Source of the DNA: Chitinophagaceae bacterium
Lineage (GTDB): Bacteria; Bacteroidota; Bacteroidia; Chitinophagales; UBA10324
Assembly: GCA_016704325.1 (NCBI GenBank)
Contig: JADJAG010000008.1
Span: forward strand, 372,001 to 436,000
DNA length: 64,000 nt
Direction: 5' to 3'
Made by a program: the position numbers and the translations under genes. Shown piece after piece: positions 55,551-63,585 of the stretch. The notes under the pieces are model-generated. The model saw only the letters and a program-made list of their open reading frames with translations, made no database searches and was not told the origin of the DNA. Every line of letters begins with the position of its first letter. Positions within the stretch are counted from its first letter, which is position 1.

Positions 55551-57866
55551 TCAGAATGGATAACCAATGGCCAGGTTAAAGGCCAGGTTATCTTGCAGAA
55601 AATTAGTTTCGCTGTTTGAAAAATTATTTATAACCCATCGGCTTCCCTGTGGATAGGCCGGATCATATATTGGCGTGGCAACATCCAGGCGCAGTATGAA
55701 GTACGTAAAGTCAAAGCGAAAACCTACCCCAGTTCCCATAGCGAATTCCTGCAGAAAGGTGCTGAAATCAAAGCTGGCACCAGGCTTATTCGGATCGTAC
55801 TTTCTGAGCCAGATATTACCTACATCCAAAAAGACCGCACCATCCATTCGACCGAAAATGTTGAATCTGTATTCGGCATTCGCTTCCAGTTTGATATCGC
55901 CGGCACTGTTGTAGAAGTTGGAAGTGTCTTTATAGGAACCGGGGCCCAGTGAGCGCACACTCCATGCACGCATGCTGCTGGTACCGCCCAGATAAAATTG
56001 CTTGATATATGGAATCACATCAGAGTTCCAGTAGTTGATGGCTATTCCTGCGGCGCCACGCAAGACCAGTGAGCGGTTCTGCGTGAATTGAAAATAATGC
56101 CGCAAGTCACCTTCGAACCGAACGAAGTTTGCATAGTTTGTACCAAACAGCACATACTTGCCGGATGTATCCACATTGTTGTCAGAGATCGCAGCATTCG
56201 CCAGGTAGAGCAAGGTGCCTGCAACTTCAGCAGAAAGGCGGAAGAAGGTAAAGTCACGGTGTAAATACTGACCCTGACTGGAAAAGATGTAGCTGTAATT
56301 CATGCCGGCGATCAACTGATCTTCAAACGACTGTTTCAAAAAAGGATCATCATCGAGGCGCTGTTGAAAATCATCACTAAGAATGGTGGAGTTCACATAA
56401 CTGATAGCAACAGGATTCAATACATGACGCTTCATAGCATTCTCCTTCCATTCATAGCCAAATGCGAAAGAGTAATTGTTGAGTATATAAATTTTGGTTT
56501 GCTGGTAATAATTGGCAATCAATGAAATTTTAGTCCGCGGATTAAAATAGCGCGAAAACTGATCTGTATTGAAAGGCACTACAAACCGTCGCAAATAAAA
56601 ATTTAATTGCCCGGTTACACTGAAGATGAGGCTGTCTTTGTTAAAGACCGGGATCTGTGTTCCTGCATTCAGGCTGACATCAAATGTATTTGCACTTCTG
56701 AATACATTTTTATCCTTGTAAGAAAACTTCACCGCTGCACCTACATTATCCTCTATGTTACTGGCTTCCACTTCCGTTGTTAAAGCATGCTTTCTTCCCG
56801 GTGTCAGGAAGATGGTACAATCGAGGGTACGGTCTTGCTTCTCTTCAAACCGTATGCTTATAAATTTGAAGACACCCAGATCGGAAAGACGCATCAGTGT
56901 ATAATCATAATCTTTACGGGAATAAGGCCGATTGCGCAGTATAAATATTGCTTCTGCTATCGCATCCATTTTAATAGTACTGCCCGGGTCGATGAAATAA
57001 AAATTATTAAAAAGAACGGTATCCTGTTTCACCCCGCTCAAATCCAACTTGGGATCATAACCGGGACGTACATAAATTTTGTCGATGTAGTGTACCTGCA
57101 GGTCTTCCCCATCATCAGTTGATTGTTTGATCTTTACATACAGATCGGCGGTCTTCGTAGTTTTGCTGGTATCTGCTTCAAAGTAAATGTTGTCGCGTAC
57201 AAAATGAAAGTACCCCTGATTTTGTATCTCCCGGAATAAACGGAGTTGCTCGCCGGCAATAACATCTGCATCAAAGGCATTGCCCTTTTTCAAAAGCGAA
57301 GCAGGTATTACCTCCCTGATAACAGCAGAAAGTTTTGATGTATCAGAAGGAAAAAACACGCTGTCGATGGTAAACAATGGGCCGGGGTTGATATAAAAGT
57401 GTGGCGTTGCTTTTTTCCTCCTGATCTCATAATCAAAGTGCTCTTCCGAATGCAGATACCCTTTGCTCACCATATAGTCGTGCATGAGTATTACAGAAGC
57501 AGGAAGTAACGTGGTATCAAACAAAACAGGAGGCTCTCCGATATTGGTCATAAGCCAGCGATATAAACCGGTGGTATCGGTGGTATAATAGCGGTTGTAG
57601 ATACTCAGGTTAAGTTTGATAATGCCCAATGTCTTTTTATTAGGCTGCTGCCTGGCTTGTTCAGCCAGTTTATTTTCCAAAGAGGTGTTTTCTTCGATGT
57701 TGCGACGGATCTTCCGATAATCAATGTCAGAATTTATTGTAACGTCATTCCTTTTTAAAAGGGTTTCATTGCTTTTAAGAAATTTTGTATTGCTACAACC
57801 GGAGACAACGAGGGCAGTTAAAACAGGTAAAAGGATGTATCTTACGCAAAGCCCCAAAAGTCGCAT
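55551..57866 (-). CDS. tamL: Translocation and assembly module lipoprotein TamL (BamA/TamA-like)
   Basis: This 771-residue outer-membrane Omp85-superfamily protein has a lipoprotein signal (VVSGC, Cys24), the mark separating Bacteroidota TamL from TamA. POTRA-like domains fill about 40-375, and a 16-strand barrel follows. The loop YLGGTSSMRAWSVRSLGPGSY near 635-655 corresponds to the conserved L6 motif. The last residue is Phe (LAIGYPF), the usual recognition end. It helps insert or move proteins and lipids at the outer membrane with TamB, whose gene is not found in the 224 bp downstream. Its start is 2 bp from the divergent trmH start. Confidence 0.9.
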   Translation of the reverse strand: MRLLGLCVRYILLPVLTALVVSGCSNTKFLKSNETLLKRNDVTINSDIDYRKIRRNIEENTSLENKLAEQARQQPNKKTLGIIKLNLSIYNRYYTTDTTGLYRWLMTNIGEPPVLFDTTLLPASVILMHDYMVSKGYLHSEEHFDYEIRRKKATPHFYINPGPLFTIDSVFFPSDTSKLSAVIREVIPASLLKKGNAFDADVIAGEQLRLFREIQNQGYFHFVRDNIYFEADTSKTTKTADLYVKIKQSTDDGEDLQVHYIDKIYVRPGYDPKLDLSGVKQDTVLFNNFYFIDPGSTIKMDAIAEAIFILRNRPYSRKDYDYTLMRLSDLGVFKFISIRFEEKQDRTLDCTIFLTPGRKHALTTEVEASNIEDNVGAAVKFSYKDKNVFRSANTFDVSLNAGTQIPVFNKDSLIFSVTGQLNFYLRRFVVPFNTDQFSRYFNPRTKISLIANYYQQTKIYILNNYSFAFGYEWKENAMKRHVLNPVAISYVNSTILSDDFQQRLDDDPFLKQSFEDQLIAGMNYSYIFSSQGQYLHRDFTFFRLSAEVAGTLLYLANAAISDNNVDTSGKYVLFGTNYANFVRFEGDLRHYFQFTQNRSLVLRGAAGIAINYWNSDVIPYIKQFYLGGTSSMRAWSVRSLGPGSYKDTSNFYNSAGDIKLEANAEYRFNIFGRMDGAVFLDVGNIWLRKYDPNKPGASFDFSTFLQEFAMGTGVGFRFDFTYFILRLDVATPIYDPAYPQGSRWVINNFSNSETNFLQDNLAFNLAIGYPF

Positions 57867-57868
57867 GT

Positions 57869-58615
57869 ATGATCAGTAAGTCGATTGAAAAATACGTGAA
57901 TTCACTAAAACAAAAAAAGTACCGCATTGAAGAAGGCCACTATATTGCCGAAGGTGAGAAGATTGCAGAAGAATTACTGCATTCTGACCAGGTAATCAGC
58001 AAACTTATTGCTACCAGAGATTGGTTTTCTGCCAATGAACGTTTGCAGCGCAGGAAAAATATGAAGGTCATTGAAGCCACAGAACAGGAAATGAAGCGCA
58101 TTTCAGGCCTTGTGCGACCGTCAAATGTATTATTGGTCGTTGCAATTCCGCCAGTAGAAGTTGATGAACAAGTGGTGTTAAAGAATCTCAGCCTGGTATT
58201 GGATGGTATCAGCGATCCGGGAAATTTAGGCACAATTGTAAGAATAGCTGACTGGTTTGGCATTCCCTACATTTTTTGTTCAGAAGACAGTGCAGATGCT
58301 TACAATCCAAAAGTAGTGCAGGCATCCATGGGATCTATTGCCAGGGTGAAAGTTACAGAAATGCCACTTGCTGATCTGTTCCGCAGGTTTCCCTCTATGC
58401 CTGTTTATGCTACTGCGCTGGAAGGTGAAAGTATTTACAATGCCACGTTATCAAAGTCTGCCTTTATTGTGATCGGAAATGAAGCAAGGGGTATTTCTGA
58501 GCATATCAGTCCTTTTGTTACCAGGGTGCTGACCATACCAAAATCCGGTGGAGCAGAATCATTGAATGCTGCTGTGGCGGCGGGTATTGTGTGTGCGATG
58601 TTTAGGAAGGATTAG
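57869..58615 (+). CDS. TrmH/SpoU family RNA 2'-O-methyltransferase
   Basis: The product is 248 residues from ATG at 57869; the open frame to 57785 runs into tamL on the other strand and is unlikely to be used. It has an N-terminal substrate-binding domain (KKYRIEEGHYIAEGEKIAEELL), then the SPOUT knot motifs: DGISDPGNLGTIVR (motif 1), IVIGNEARGIS (motif 2) and IPKSGGAESLNAAVAAGI (motif 3). It methylates ribose in rRNA or tRNA; the target is unknown. It faces tamL head to head. The repeat cluster downstream begins just after its stop. Confidence 0.93.
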   Translation: MISKSIEKYVNSLKQKKYRIEEGHYIAEGEKIAEELLHSDQVISKLIATRDWFSANERLQRRKNMKVIEATEQEMKRISGLVRPSNVLLVVAIPPVEVDEQVVLKNLSLVLDGISDPGNLGTIVRIADWFGIPYIFCSEDSADAYNPKVVQASMGSIARVKVTEMPLADLFRRFPSMPVYATALEGESIYNATLSKSAFIVIGNEARGISEHISPFVTRVLTIPKSGGAESLNAAVAAGIVCAMFRKD

Positions 58616-59046
58616 AATTTTTTTCCAGCCCTTCGGCTACGCTCAGGGTAAGAAAAATCCGGTCGCTGAGCGAAGTCGAAGCGCGGATTTTTTAGTCGGC
58701 GCCTTAGGCAATTTTTGCGCCCTTCGGCTACGCTCAGGGAGCAAAAATTTTAGCCCTTCGACTTTTCATTGGGATTGGTTTAGAGGTAATTTGCGAATTG
58801 CCGGAAAAGTTATGTGAAATCGACCGGCCCTTCGGCTCCGCTCAGGGACCGGTCTCCCCACTTCACTTCGACTTCGCTCAGGGAAGACACTTCGGATACA
58901 AACAGGGCAAGCCCTTCGGCTTCGCTCAGGGCAAGAAAAATCCGGCCGCTGAGCGAAGTAGAAACGCGGATTTTTCCAACAAATTCAAGCATTCTGCGAC
59001 AATAAACTGATTGTGATAAAAACAAAAAAAGTGAAGGAGTATTGAA
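58616..59046. other. 431-bp intergenic region largely made of palindromic repeats
   Basis: The region lies between the convergent methyltransferase and toroid lipoprotein genes. The cluster at 58621-58975 covers most of it. Frames with Ser/Arg-rich products in all directions arise from the repeats and are not genes. The T-rich ends of the armed hairpins could end transcription from both sides. Confidence 0.6.
58621..58975. repeat. Cluster of CTTCGGCTACGCTCAG-type palindromic repeats, site 2
   Basis: About eight copies of the core lie here. Armed units are: AAAAATCCG/CGGATTTTT at 58653-58692 and again at 58936-58975, AATTTTTGC/GCAAAAATT at 58710-58749, and GACCGG/CCGGTC at 58822-58854. A fourth core is enclosed by GCCCT/AGGGC near 58910. 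The first two unit types are shared with site 1. The AT-rich arms ending in T-runs may also serve as terminators for the methyltransferase gene. Confidence 0.87.
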
Positions 59047-60417
59047 CTAAAGCAACCAAAATTTATCTTCCAAGGGTATGCTTTTGAAATAGCCTTCCGC
59101 CAACGGATCAAACTGAAGCATTGCCATTAAAAACCAGGTGCAAGGTGAAGTAGAAGGATTGGTATTCACTCCAGTCCAAAATGGTTCAGCGCCATAACCT
59201 GTTCCAAAATTGGAGGCATAAGGGAGCGATTTTGTTCCGGCAAATGCCGTATTGTTGATTACCGGTTTCACCATTTCCTGAAGGTAAAAATCAGCCAGGT
59301 CAAACTTACCTGCTTTCTGATAAGCAATTACCATCTGACCTGTACCTTCCAGCCATACTACATCCTTATCTATATCCGGAGCAAAACCGGTGACAGGCAA
59401 GCCTCCAATGGTAGCAGTTTGCGTATTAATATAACGATCTGTCTTTTCAAGAACAGAATATGGAAAGTCTTCAATCCCACAATATCCCCATGAGTGATTA
59501 TCTAATGCAAATTCATAATAGTTGTCCGGCCATGAGACCAGCAGGTTTTGTGTAGAATCCCAACGGTAAATACTAAAGTACTGAAGCAGGTTGCGATGAA
59601 AGTTTGTATAACCGGGTACGGCATTGAATGCATCAATCATGCCTTCTGTAATTTTCCCGATCTGTGATCCATTGGCTGTGTATCCACCCCAAATGCCACC
59701 GTCTGTGTCCTGCAACTGGGTAATCCAGTTGGCCAATTCATCAGTTAATCGCTGGTATCTTGTCTCATCAACCATTGCCGCATAATTGTTTAATGCAATC
59801 AGCAACCAGGCATTGTCGCCAAGCCAATTGTGGCCGGATGGAATTCCATTTGCATCCCGAAACTGTGAAAAACCACCCTTGCCGGAAAGTAATTCAATAT
59901 CAATCCGCTGATCAAAAAAATCGAATATTTTTTCTGCTTTCGATTGCTCACCGGTGGCCAAAAAGGTTAATGCGGCAAGACTGTTATCGTACAATGAAAC
60001 AAGGTTACTCTTTTCACCGGTTTCTATTAATCCATTAGGCAATTGCATTTGAATCAGCCATGCAAGCATACTTTCCGGAATCATGCCCGGAATCCGCTTT
60101 TGTCGTGCAATAAAATTGATCTGATTGGTTGCAGAAGTAACAATTACCGAATCAGGTGAAAACAAATAACCAGAGTCTGCAGGTACTACTAAAATATTTC
60201 CCTGCAAATTAATGGCTTGCCAGTTTCCTTCTGCATCGCTCATCACAAATTCATTTTCACCAATATTGATCCTGACATTATTTACACCTATACCATGTAT
60301 GTTTACGACCTTGCCGGAAATGGTGTATCCTATAAGCGGTTCTATCTTCTCCTCATTACATCCTACCACAACTAATAACAAAGTAAAGCTGCAGCAGAAG
60401 AGGTTGAGAAATTTCAT
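59047..60417 (-). CDS. Lipoprotein with carboxypeptidase-like domain and alpha/alpha-toroid
   Basis: This 456-residue protein has a lipoprotein signal (VVVGC, Cys20). Residues about 30-105 form a CarboxypepD_reg-like beta domain (ISGKVVNIHGIGVNNVRINIG, cited as 30-50). The remainder is helical with repeated aromatic motifs (SWGYCGIEDFPYS, DGGIWGGYT, WLEGTGQMVIAY) in the pattern of six-hairpin glycosidase or lanthipeptide-cyclase-like toroids. A sugar-active role is plausible but no catalytic pair was fixed. The gene stands alone, flanked by two repeat regions. Confidence 0.7.
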   Translation of the reverse strand: MKFLNLFCCSFTLLLVVVGCNEEKIEPLIGYTISGKVVNIHGIGVNNVRINIGENEFVMSDAEGNWQAINLQGNILVVPADSGYLFSPDSVIVTSATNQINFIARQKRIPGMIPESMLAWLIQMQLPNGLIETGEKSNLVSLYDNSLAALTFLATGEQSKAEKIFDFFDQRIDIELLSGKGGFSQFRDANGIPSGHNWLGDNAWLLIALNNYAAMVDETRYQRLTDELANWITQLQDTDGGIWGGYTANGSQIGKITEGMIDAFNAVPGYTNFHRNLLQYFSIYRWDSTQNLLVSWPDNYYEFALDNHSWGYCGIEDFPYSVLEKTDRYINTQTATIGGLPVTGFAPDIDKDVVWLEGTGQMVIAYQKAGKFDLADFYLQEMVKPVINNTAFAGTKSLPYASNFGTGYGAEPFWTGVNTNPSTSPCTWFLMAMLQFDPLAEGYFKSIPLEDKFWLL

Positions 60418-60436
60418 GATTTAGTAAAGTTACGTT

Positions 60437-60636
60437 GGTTGGTGGGTTAAATTGCTAAATGGTTAAATTGTTAAATGGTTAAATTGCTAAATGGTTAAAT
60501 TGTTAAATGGTTAAATTGCTGCGGCCAAGCCGATCACTTGCTACTCTGTATTCACTACTATACTTTACTCACTTACTCAAATACTTAATACTCAATTTCA
60601 ACACTCAATAATCTATATCCAATTTGTCATACGCCC
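60437..60636 (+). mobile_element. Truncated miniature element, copy 3
   Basis: From GGTTGGTGGGTTAAAT onward the sequence follows copy 1 (roughly 90% identical in the last 100 bp by eye) and ends in AATTTGTCATACGCCC. The left terminal repeat (about 36 bp of copy 1) is missing and no matching 8-bp duplicate of the right flank GATTGCAC exists. The internal tandem block is expanded to about ten 8-bp units alternating GGTTAAAT and TGYTAAAT. Confidence 0.78.
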
Positions 60637-60668
60637 GATTGCACCTTTTTTTAAAATCATAATCGGCA

Positions 60669-60735
60669 AGACGCTTCGACTGCCCTCAGAGCGAACCTTC
60701 GTTTGCCTCGGGAAGCAAAAATTTTAGCCATTAGG
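60669..60735. repeat. Degenerate palindromic repeat, site 3
   Basis: ACGCTTCGACTGCCCTCAGA and CCTTCGTTTGCCTCGGGAAG resemble decayed copies of the core in sites 1 and 2. They are followed by GCAAAAATTTTAGCC, the same flank as at 58741. No perfect arms remain. Confidence 0.5.
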
Positions 60736-60796
60736 TTTCACTCAATAATCCACCTTACTGGTAAAAAATTACGCAGCGAAACCAAACTTGTTTTCT

Positions 60797-62011
60797 CTAT
60801 ATCTCGGAAATTGCAAAACCCAAAGATTTTATATCATCCCAATATTTAGGATATGACTTTTTCACAACAGCAGGATTTTCAATTTTGACTGAACCACATA
60901 ACATCGCAAGTGGTGCAAAAGCCATGGCCATACGATGATCGAGGTATGTTGAAAAAGAAGTGTTAACCGGACGGAATTCTCCGTCAATGGTTATTGCTTC
61001 CCCATCCCTGCCTACTGCGATTCCGCATTTCAGGAGCTCTGTCCTGAGTGCTGCTTCACGGTCGCTTTCTTTGTACTGCAGATGTTCCAGGCCTGTAAAA
61101 CGCGCGGGTACTGACAATCCGCCACTTGTTACAAACATGGCAGGTGCGAGGTCGGGTTGATCTTTTAAATGAAATCGCCATGCTGAGGAAGGGGTCATTT
61201 TAGAAAGTTTAATTTCCTTTTCGCTATAAGAAGTAGCTACTCCAAACGATTCCATAAATGAAGCAATCTTTGCATCGCCCTGAAAACTATGCTGCAGCAA
61301 TCCGGCTAACGTCAGGTCCAACTCATCGCTGAAGGCAGCCATTTCATAATAATAGGAAGCGGCACTCCAGTCTGATTCAATGAAGATATCTTTCGGCTGA
61401 TAGCTTTGTGGCGCAATATGAATCGAAGCTGCACTTCGTGTATGCTGCACACCGAAGTGCTTCATCAGCGAGAGCGTCATATCAATATATGGCTCGGAAA
61501 CCACTTCACCGGTAAGTTCCAAGGTGAGTCCATCTCTCATTCCCGGAGCAATCATTAATAAGGCAGATGCAAACTGACTGCTGATGCCTGCCTGTACCTT
61601 TACATGCCCTCCCGTCATACTACATCCGGTAATCTTCAACGGAGGAAAGCCTTCACGGCCCAGGTATTCAATACGTGCGCCAAGCAAGCGGAGCGGATCT
61701 ACCAGGTCACCGATGGGTCTTTGCTTCATGCGTTCACTGCCTGTAAGTATCCATGTTCCTTCTTTTATTGCCAGGTAGGCAGTCAGGAACCGGAAAGCCG
61801 TACCGGCATCGTGTGCATCAAATTCATTTCCCGTTGCAGATAACAAGGAGGTCAAAAGGTTTGTATCGTTTGAATCTGACAGGTTTTGCTTTTGAACAGT
61901 TTTGCCCATTAAAGCTTCCATAATCAATACCCGATTAGTGATACTTTTTGAACCACTGAGGTGAATGCGGCCTGAAATCTTTTTGTCTGCTTTTGAAACC
62001 TGGTATATCAT
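60797..62011 (-). CDS. aroA: 3-phosphoshikimate 1-carboxyvinyltransferase (EPSP synthase)
   Basis: This 404-residue cytosolic enzyme transfers enolpyruvyl from PEP to shikimate-3-phosphate. Motifs present: SGSKSITNRVLIMEAL (about 19-34, with the Lys and Ser of the substrate site), DAGTAFRFLTAYL (about 87-99), GSERMKQRPIGDLVDPL (about 110), YKESDREAALRTELLKCG (about 325) and LDHRMAMAFAPLAML (about 370). It is slightly shorter than the usual 420-430. The GTAFRF variant of the usual GNAGTAxR loop is of interest for glyphosate response, not predictable here. aroB lies 136 bp upstream. Confidence 0.95.
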   Translation of the reverse strand: MIYQVSKADKKISGRIHLSGSKSITNRVLIMEALMGKTVQKQNLSDSNDTNLLTSLLSATGNEFDAHDAGTAFRFLTAYLAIKEGTWILTGSERMKQRPIGDLVDPLRLLGARIEYLGREGFPPLKITGCSMTGGHVKVQAGISSQFASALLMIAPGMRDGLTLELTGEVVSEPYIDMTLSLMKHFGVQHTRSAASIHIAPQSYQPKDIFIESDWSAASYYYEMAAFSDELDLTLAGLLQHSFQGDAKIASFMESFGVATSYSEKEIKLSKMTPSSAWRFHLKDQPDLAPAMFVTSGGLSVPARFTGLEHLQYKESDREAALRTELLKCGIAVGRDGEAITIDGEFRPVNTSFSTYLDHRMAMAFAPLAMLCGSVKIENPAVVKKSYPKYWDDIKSLGFAISEI

Positions 62012-62075
62012 ATTTTACTTACACGAGCATTTCGCTTGTTTTGAGATTACTGTTCCGTTACTTAAAAAAATATTG

Positions 62076-62105
62076 CCACCAAGGCGTCAAGTCACTAAGA
62101 AAAAA
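62076..62105. repeat. Short CAAGGCGTCAAGTCACTAAG repeat remnant
   Basis: This stretch between aroB and aroA resembles the internal segment CAAGACGCGAAGTCGCGAAG of the element at 63298-63470, with about six differences in 24 bases. It may be an old fragment of the same repeat type. Confidence 0.4.
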
Positions 62106-62147
62106 TGCTTGGTGCAATTAGCCATTCGCATGCTGCCGGCGTTTTTC

Positions 62148-63227
62148 TTATCCATTTTGTTTATAGACTGTTCGAATATAATCCAATGCCTTTCGAATCA
62201 TCACTTCATCTGCTTCGATGCCAATTACAGGCATCCCGATTTTTTTAAGCAATGCAAATTGCACGCGCCCATTGCGGTTCTTTTTATCCTGCTTCATGAG
62301 GTTTAAGATTTCTTTATCAAAAGAAGGGTCTACATCAATTGCAGGAAAATGATGGCAAATAAATTCAATTACCTGCGACATCCTTTTATCAGGAAAGCCG
62401 CACAGTTGGTTTGAAAGGTATAATTCCCCTATCATGCCGGCTGCAATGCAATACCCATGAAGTGCATCTCCGGTTCTGTTGAGCAAATCTGATTCTATTG
62501 CATGACCAATGGTATGCCCAAAATTTAAAATCTTCCGAAGTCCCTTTTCCAATGGATCTTTTTCCACCACCGATAACTTTATGCCGGATGAATCTCTTAC
62601 GAGCTTGTTCCAATTTACCGATGAGAGGTCATTGATAGCGTGCACTTGTTTCCAGAATCTGCCACCAGCCAGGAGTCCATGCTTCACCACTTCGGCAAAT
62701 CCATTTGTGACCTGAATTGCAGGGAGGGTTCTAAGGAATTCAACATTCACGAATACTGCCTCCGGATTTCGGAAAATACCAAGTTGATTTTTATAGTGAT
62801 TAAAATCAATTCCCTGCTTACCTCCATATGCTGCATCAACCTGGCTTAAGACAGTAGTTGGTACATGAATAAAATCGATACCCCGTTTATAGGTGCTTGC
62901 AGCAAACCCTCCCAGGTCACAAACCATACCTCCTCCTAAGTTTATCAGTAATGCATTGCGGTCAGCATGGTGCTCGGTGAGTTGTTCCCATACTTGCTGT
63001 GTGGTGGTAATATTCTTAAATACTTCCCCTGAAAAGATTTCAATCACCGTAGCAGACTTCAGCATATCTACTTCATTGAATAAAACCGGCAGACAATAAT
63101 TTACGGTCTGGTCATCAGCCAATATATAGTAACCTGAATATTTCCTTTCGGAGAGAAAATGAGCAAATTCTTTAGCAATGTTTTTGTAAAATACTCTTGA
63201 CACAATTGATGGGGATCGGGAAGACAT
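62148..63227 (-). CDS. aroB: 3-dehydroquinate synthase
   Basis: This 359-residue NAD- and zinc-dependent enzyme makes 3-dehydroquinate from DAHP. Conserved segments: LGGGMVCDLGGFAASTYKRG (about 96-115), VPTTVLSQVDAAYGGKQGID (about 121-140), GFAEVVKHGLL with the metal Glu (about 180) and NFGHTIGHAIES with the two metal His (about 238-249). The active-site Lys in GGK and KN are kept. The VDAAYGGK variant replaces the common VDASVGGK. It is between the DAHP synthase fusion and aroA on the same strand. Confidence 0.94.
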   Translation of the reverse strand: MSSRSPSIVSRVFYKNIAKEFAHFLSERKYSGYYILADDQTVNYCLPVLFNEVDMLKSATVIEIFSGEVFKNITTTQQVWEQLTEHHADRNALLINLGGGMVCDLGGFAASTYKRGIDFIHVPTTVLSQVDAAYGGKQGIDFNHYKNQLGIFRNPEAVFVNVEFLRTLPAIQVTNGFAEVVKHGLLAGGRFWKQVHAINDLSSVNWNKLVRDSSGIKLSVVEKDPLEKGLRKILNFGHTIGHAIESDLLNRTGDALHGYCIAAGMIGELYLSNQLCGFPDKRMSQVIEFICHHFPAIDVDPSFDKEILNLMKQDKKNRNGRVQFALLKKIGMPVIGIEADEVMIRKALDYIRTVYKQNG

Positions 63228-63261
63228 ATGGATAAGATTAATTTTTCTTCATTAGAGGAAT

Positions 63262-63296
63262 AAAAAAATAGCGCAGCAAATTAAAGACTACGCTAT
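63262..63296 (-). terminator. Rho-independent terminator between the DAHP synthase fusion and aroB
   Basis: On the minus strand ATAGCGTAG pairs with CTGCGCTAT (8 of 9 Watson-Crick, one G-U) around an 11-base loop and is followed by seven T. It should end the upstream transcript 34 bp before the aroB start. Its 5' arm overlaps the target duplication of the adjacent miniature element. Confidence 0.75.
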
Positions 63297-63478
63297 CGGG
63301 TGTATGACAAATTGCACTTAATGCTGAAGCATTTACCTTAGCGCCTTGCTTTTTTAGCGCCAAGACGCGAAGTCGCGAAGAAAATCACAAAGGATCAATA
63401 TGCTACGTTTTTTTGGCGTCTTCGCGCTTGAATTATTTTATCGCTGAGAAATGCAATTTGTCATACACCCACGCTATC
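63290..63478. mobile_element. Miniature transposable element, copy 2, with 8-bp target duplication
   Basis: The element is 63298-63470 (173 bp). Its ends are perfect 19-bp inverted repeats, GGGTGTATGACAAATTGCA. The direct repeat ACGCTATC flanks it on both sides (63290-63297 and 63471-63478). The interior differs from copy 1 and contains GCGCCAAGACGCGAAG with a partly complementary TTGGCGTCTTCGCGCTT, so the whole can fold on itself. It has no coding capacity. Confidence 0.92.
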
Positions 63479-63585
63479 TCAAGCGTTTATTTGGTAAAGT
63501 TCTGCAACCCTGATTTCCTGCTTACTTGTTACTATGGTGATTCGCCATGAACTAGTCTGGTAAGTGCAGGATTTCAACCAAATAT

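Larger units (their letters stand above)
60418..60796. other. 379-bp intergenic region with truncated element and degenerate palindromes
   Basis: The gap lies between aroA (stop at 60797, minus) and the toroid lipoprotein start (60417, minus). It contains the miniature element copy at 60437-60636 and a degenerate palindrome at 60669-60735. No gene or promoter was recognised with confidence. Confidence 0.6.
63228..63585. other. 358-bp intergenic region with terminator and complete miniature element
   Basis: The gap lies between the DAHP synthase/chorismate mutase stop (63586) and the aroB start (63227). It contains the element at 63298-63470 and a terminator immediately to its left. The remaining 115 bp next to the stop codon show nothing recognisable. 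Confidence 0.6.

Noticed and set aside
58566..59111. Several short frames on both strands around the second palindrome cluster
   Set aside because: All are translations of the repeats or overlap the neighbouring genes; strands mirror each other.
61965..62306. 113-codon frame across the aroA/aroB junction
   Set aside because: It is antisense to the start of aroA and the end of aroB, both well supported, and has no family features.
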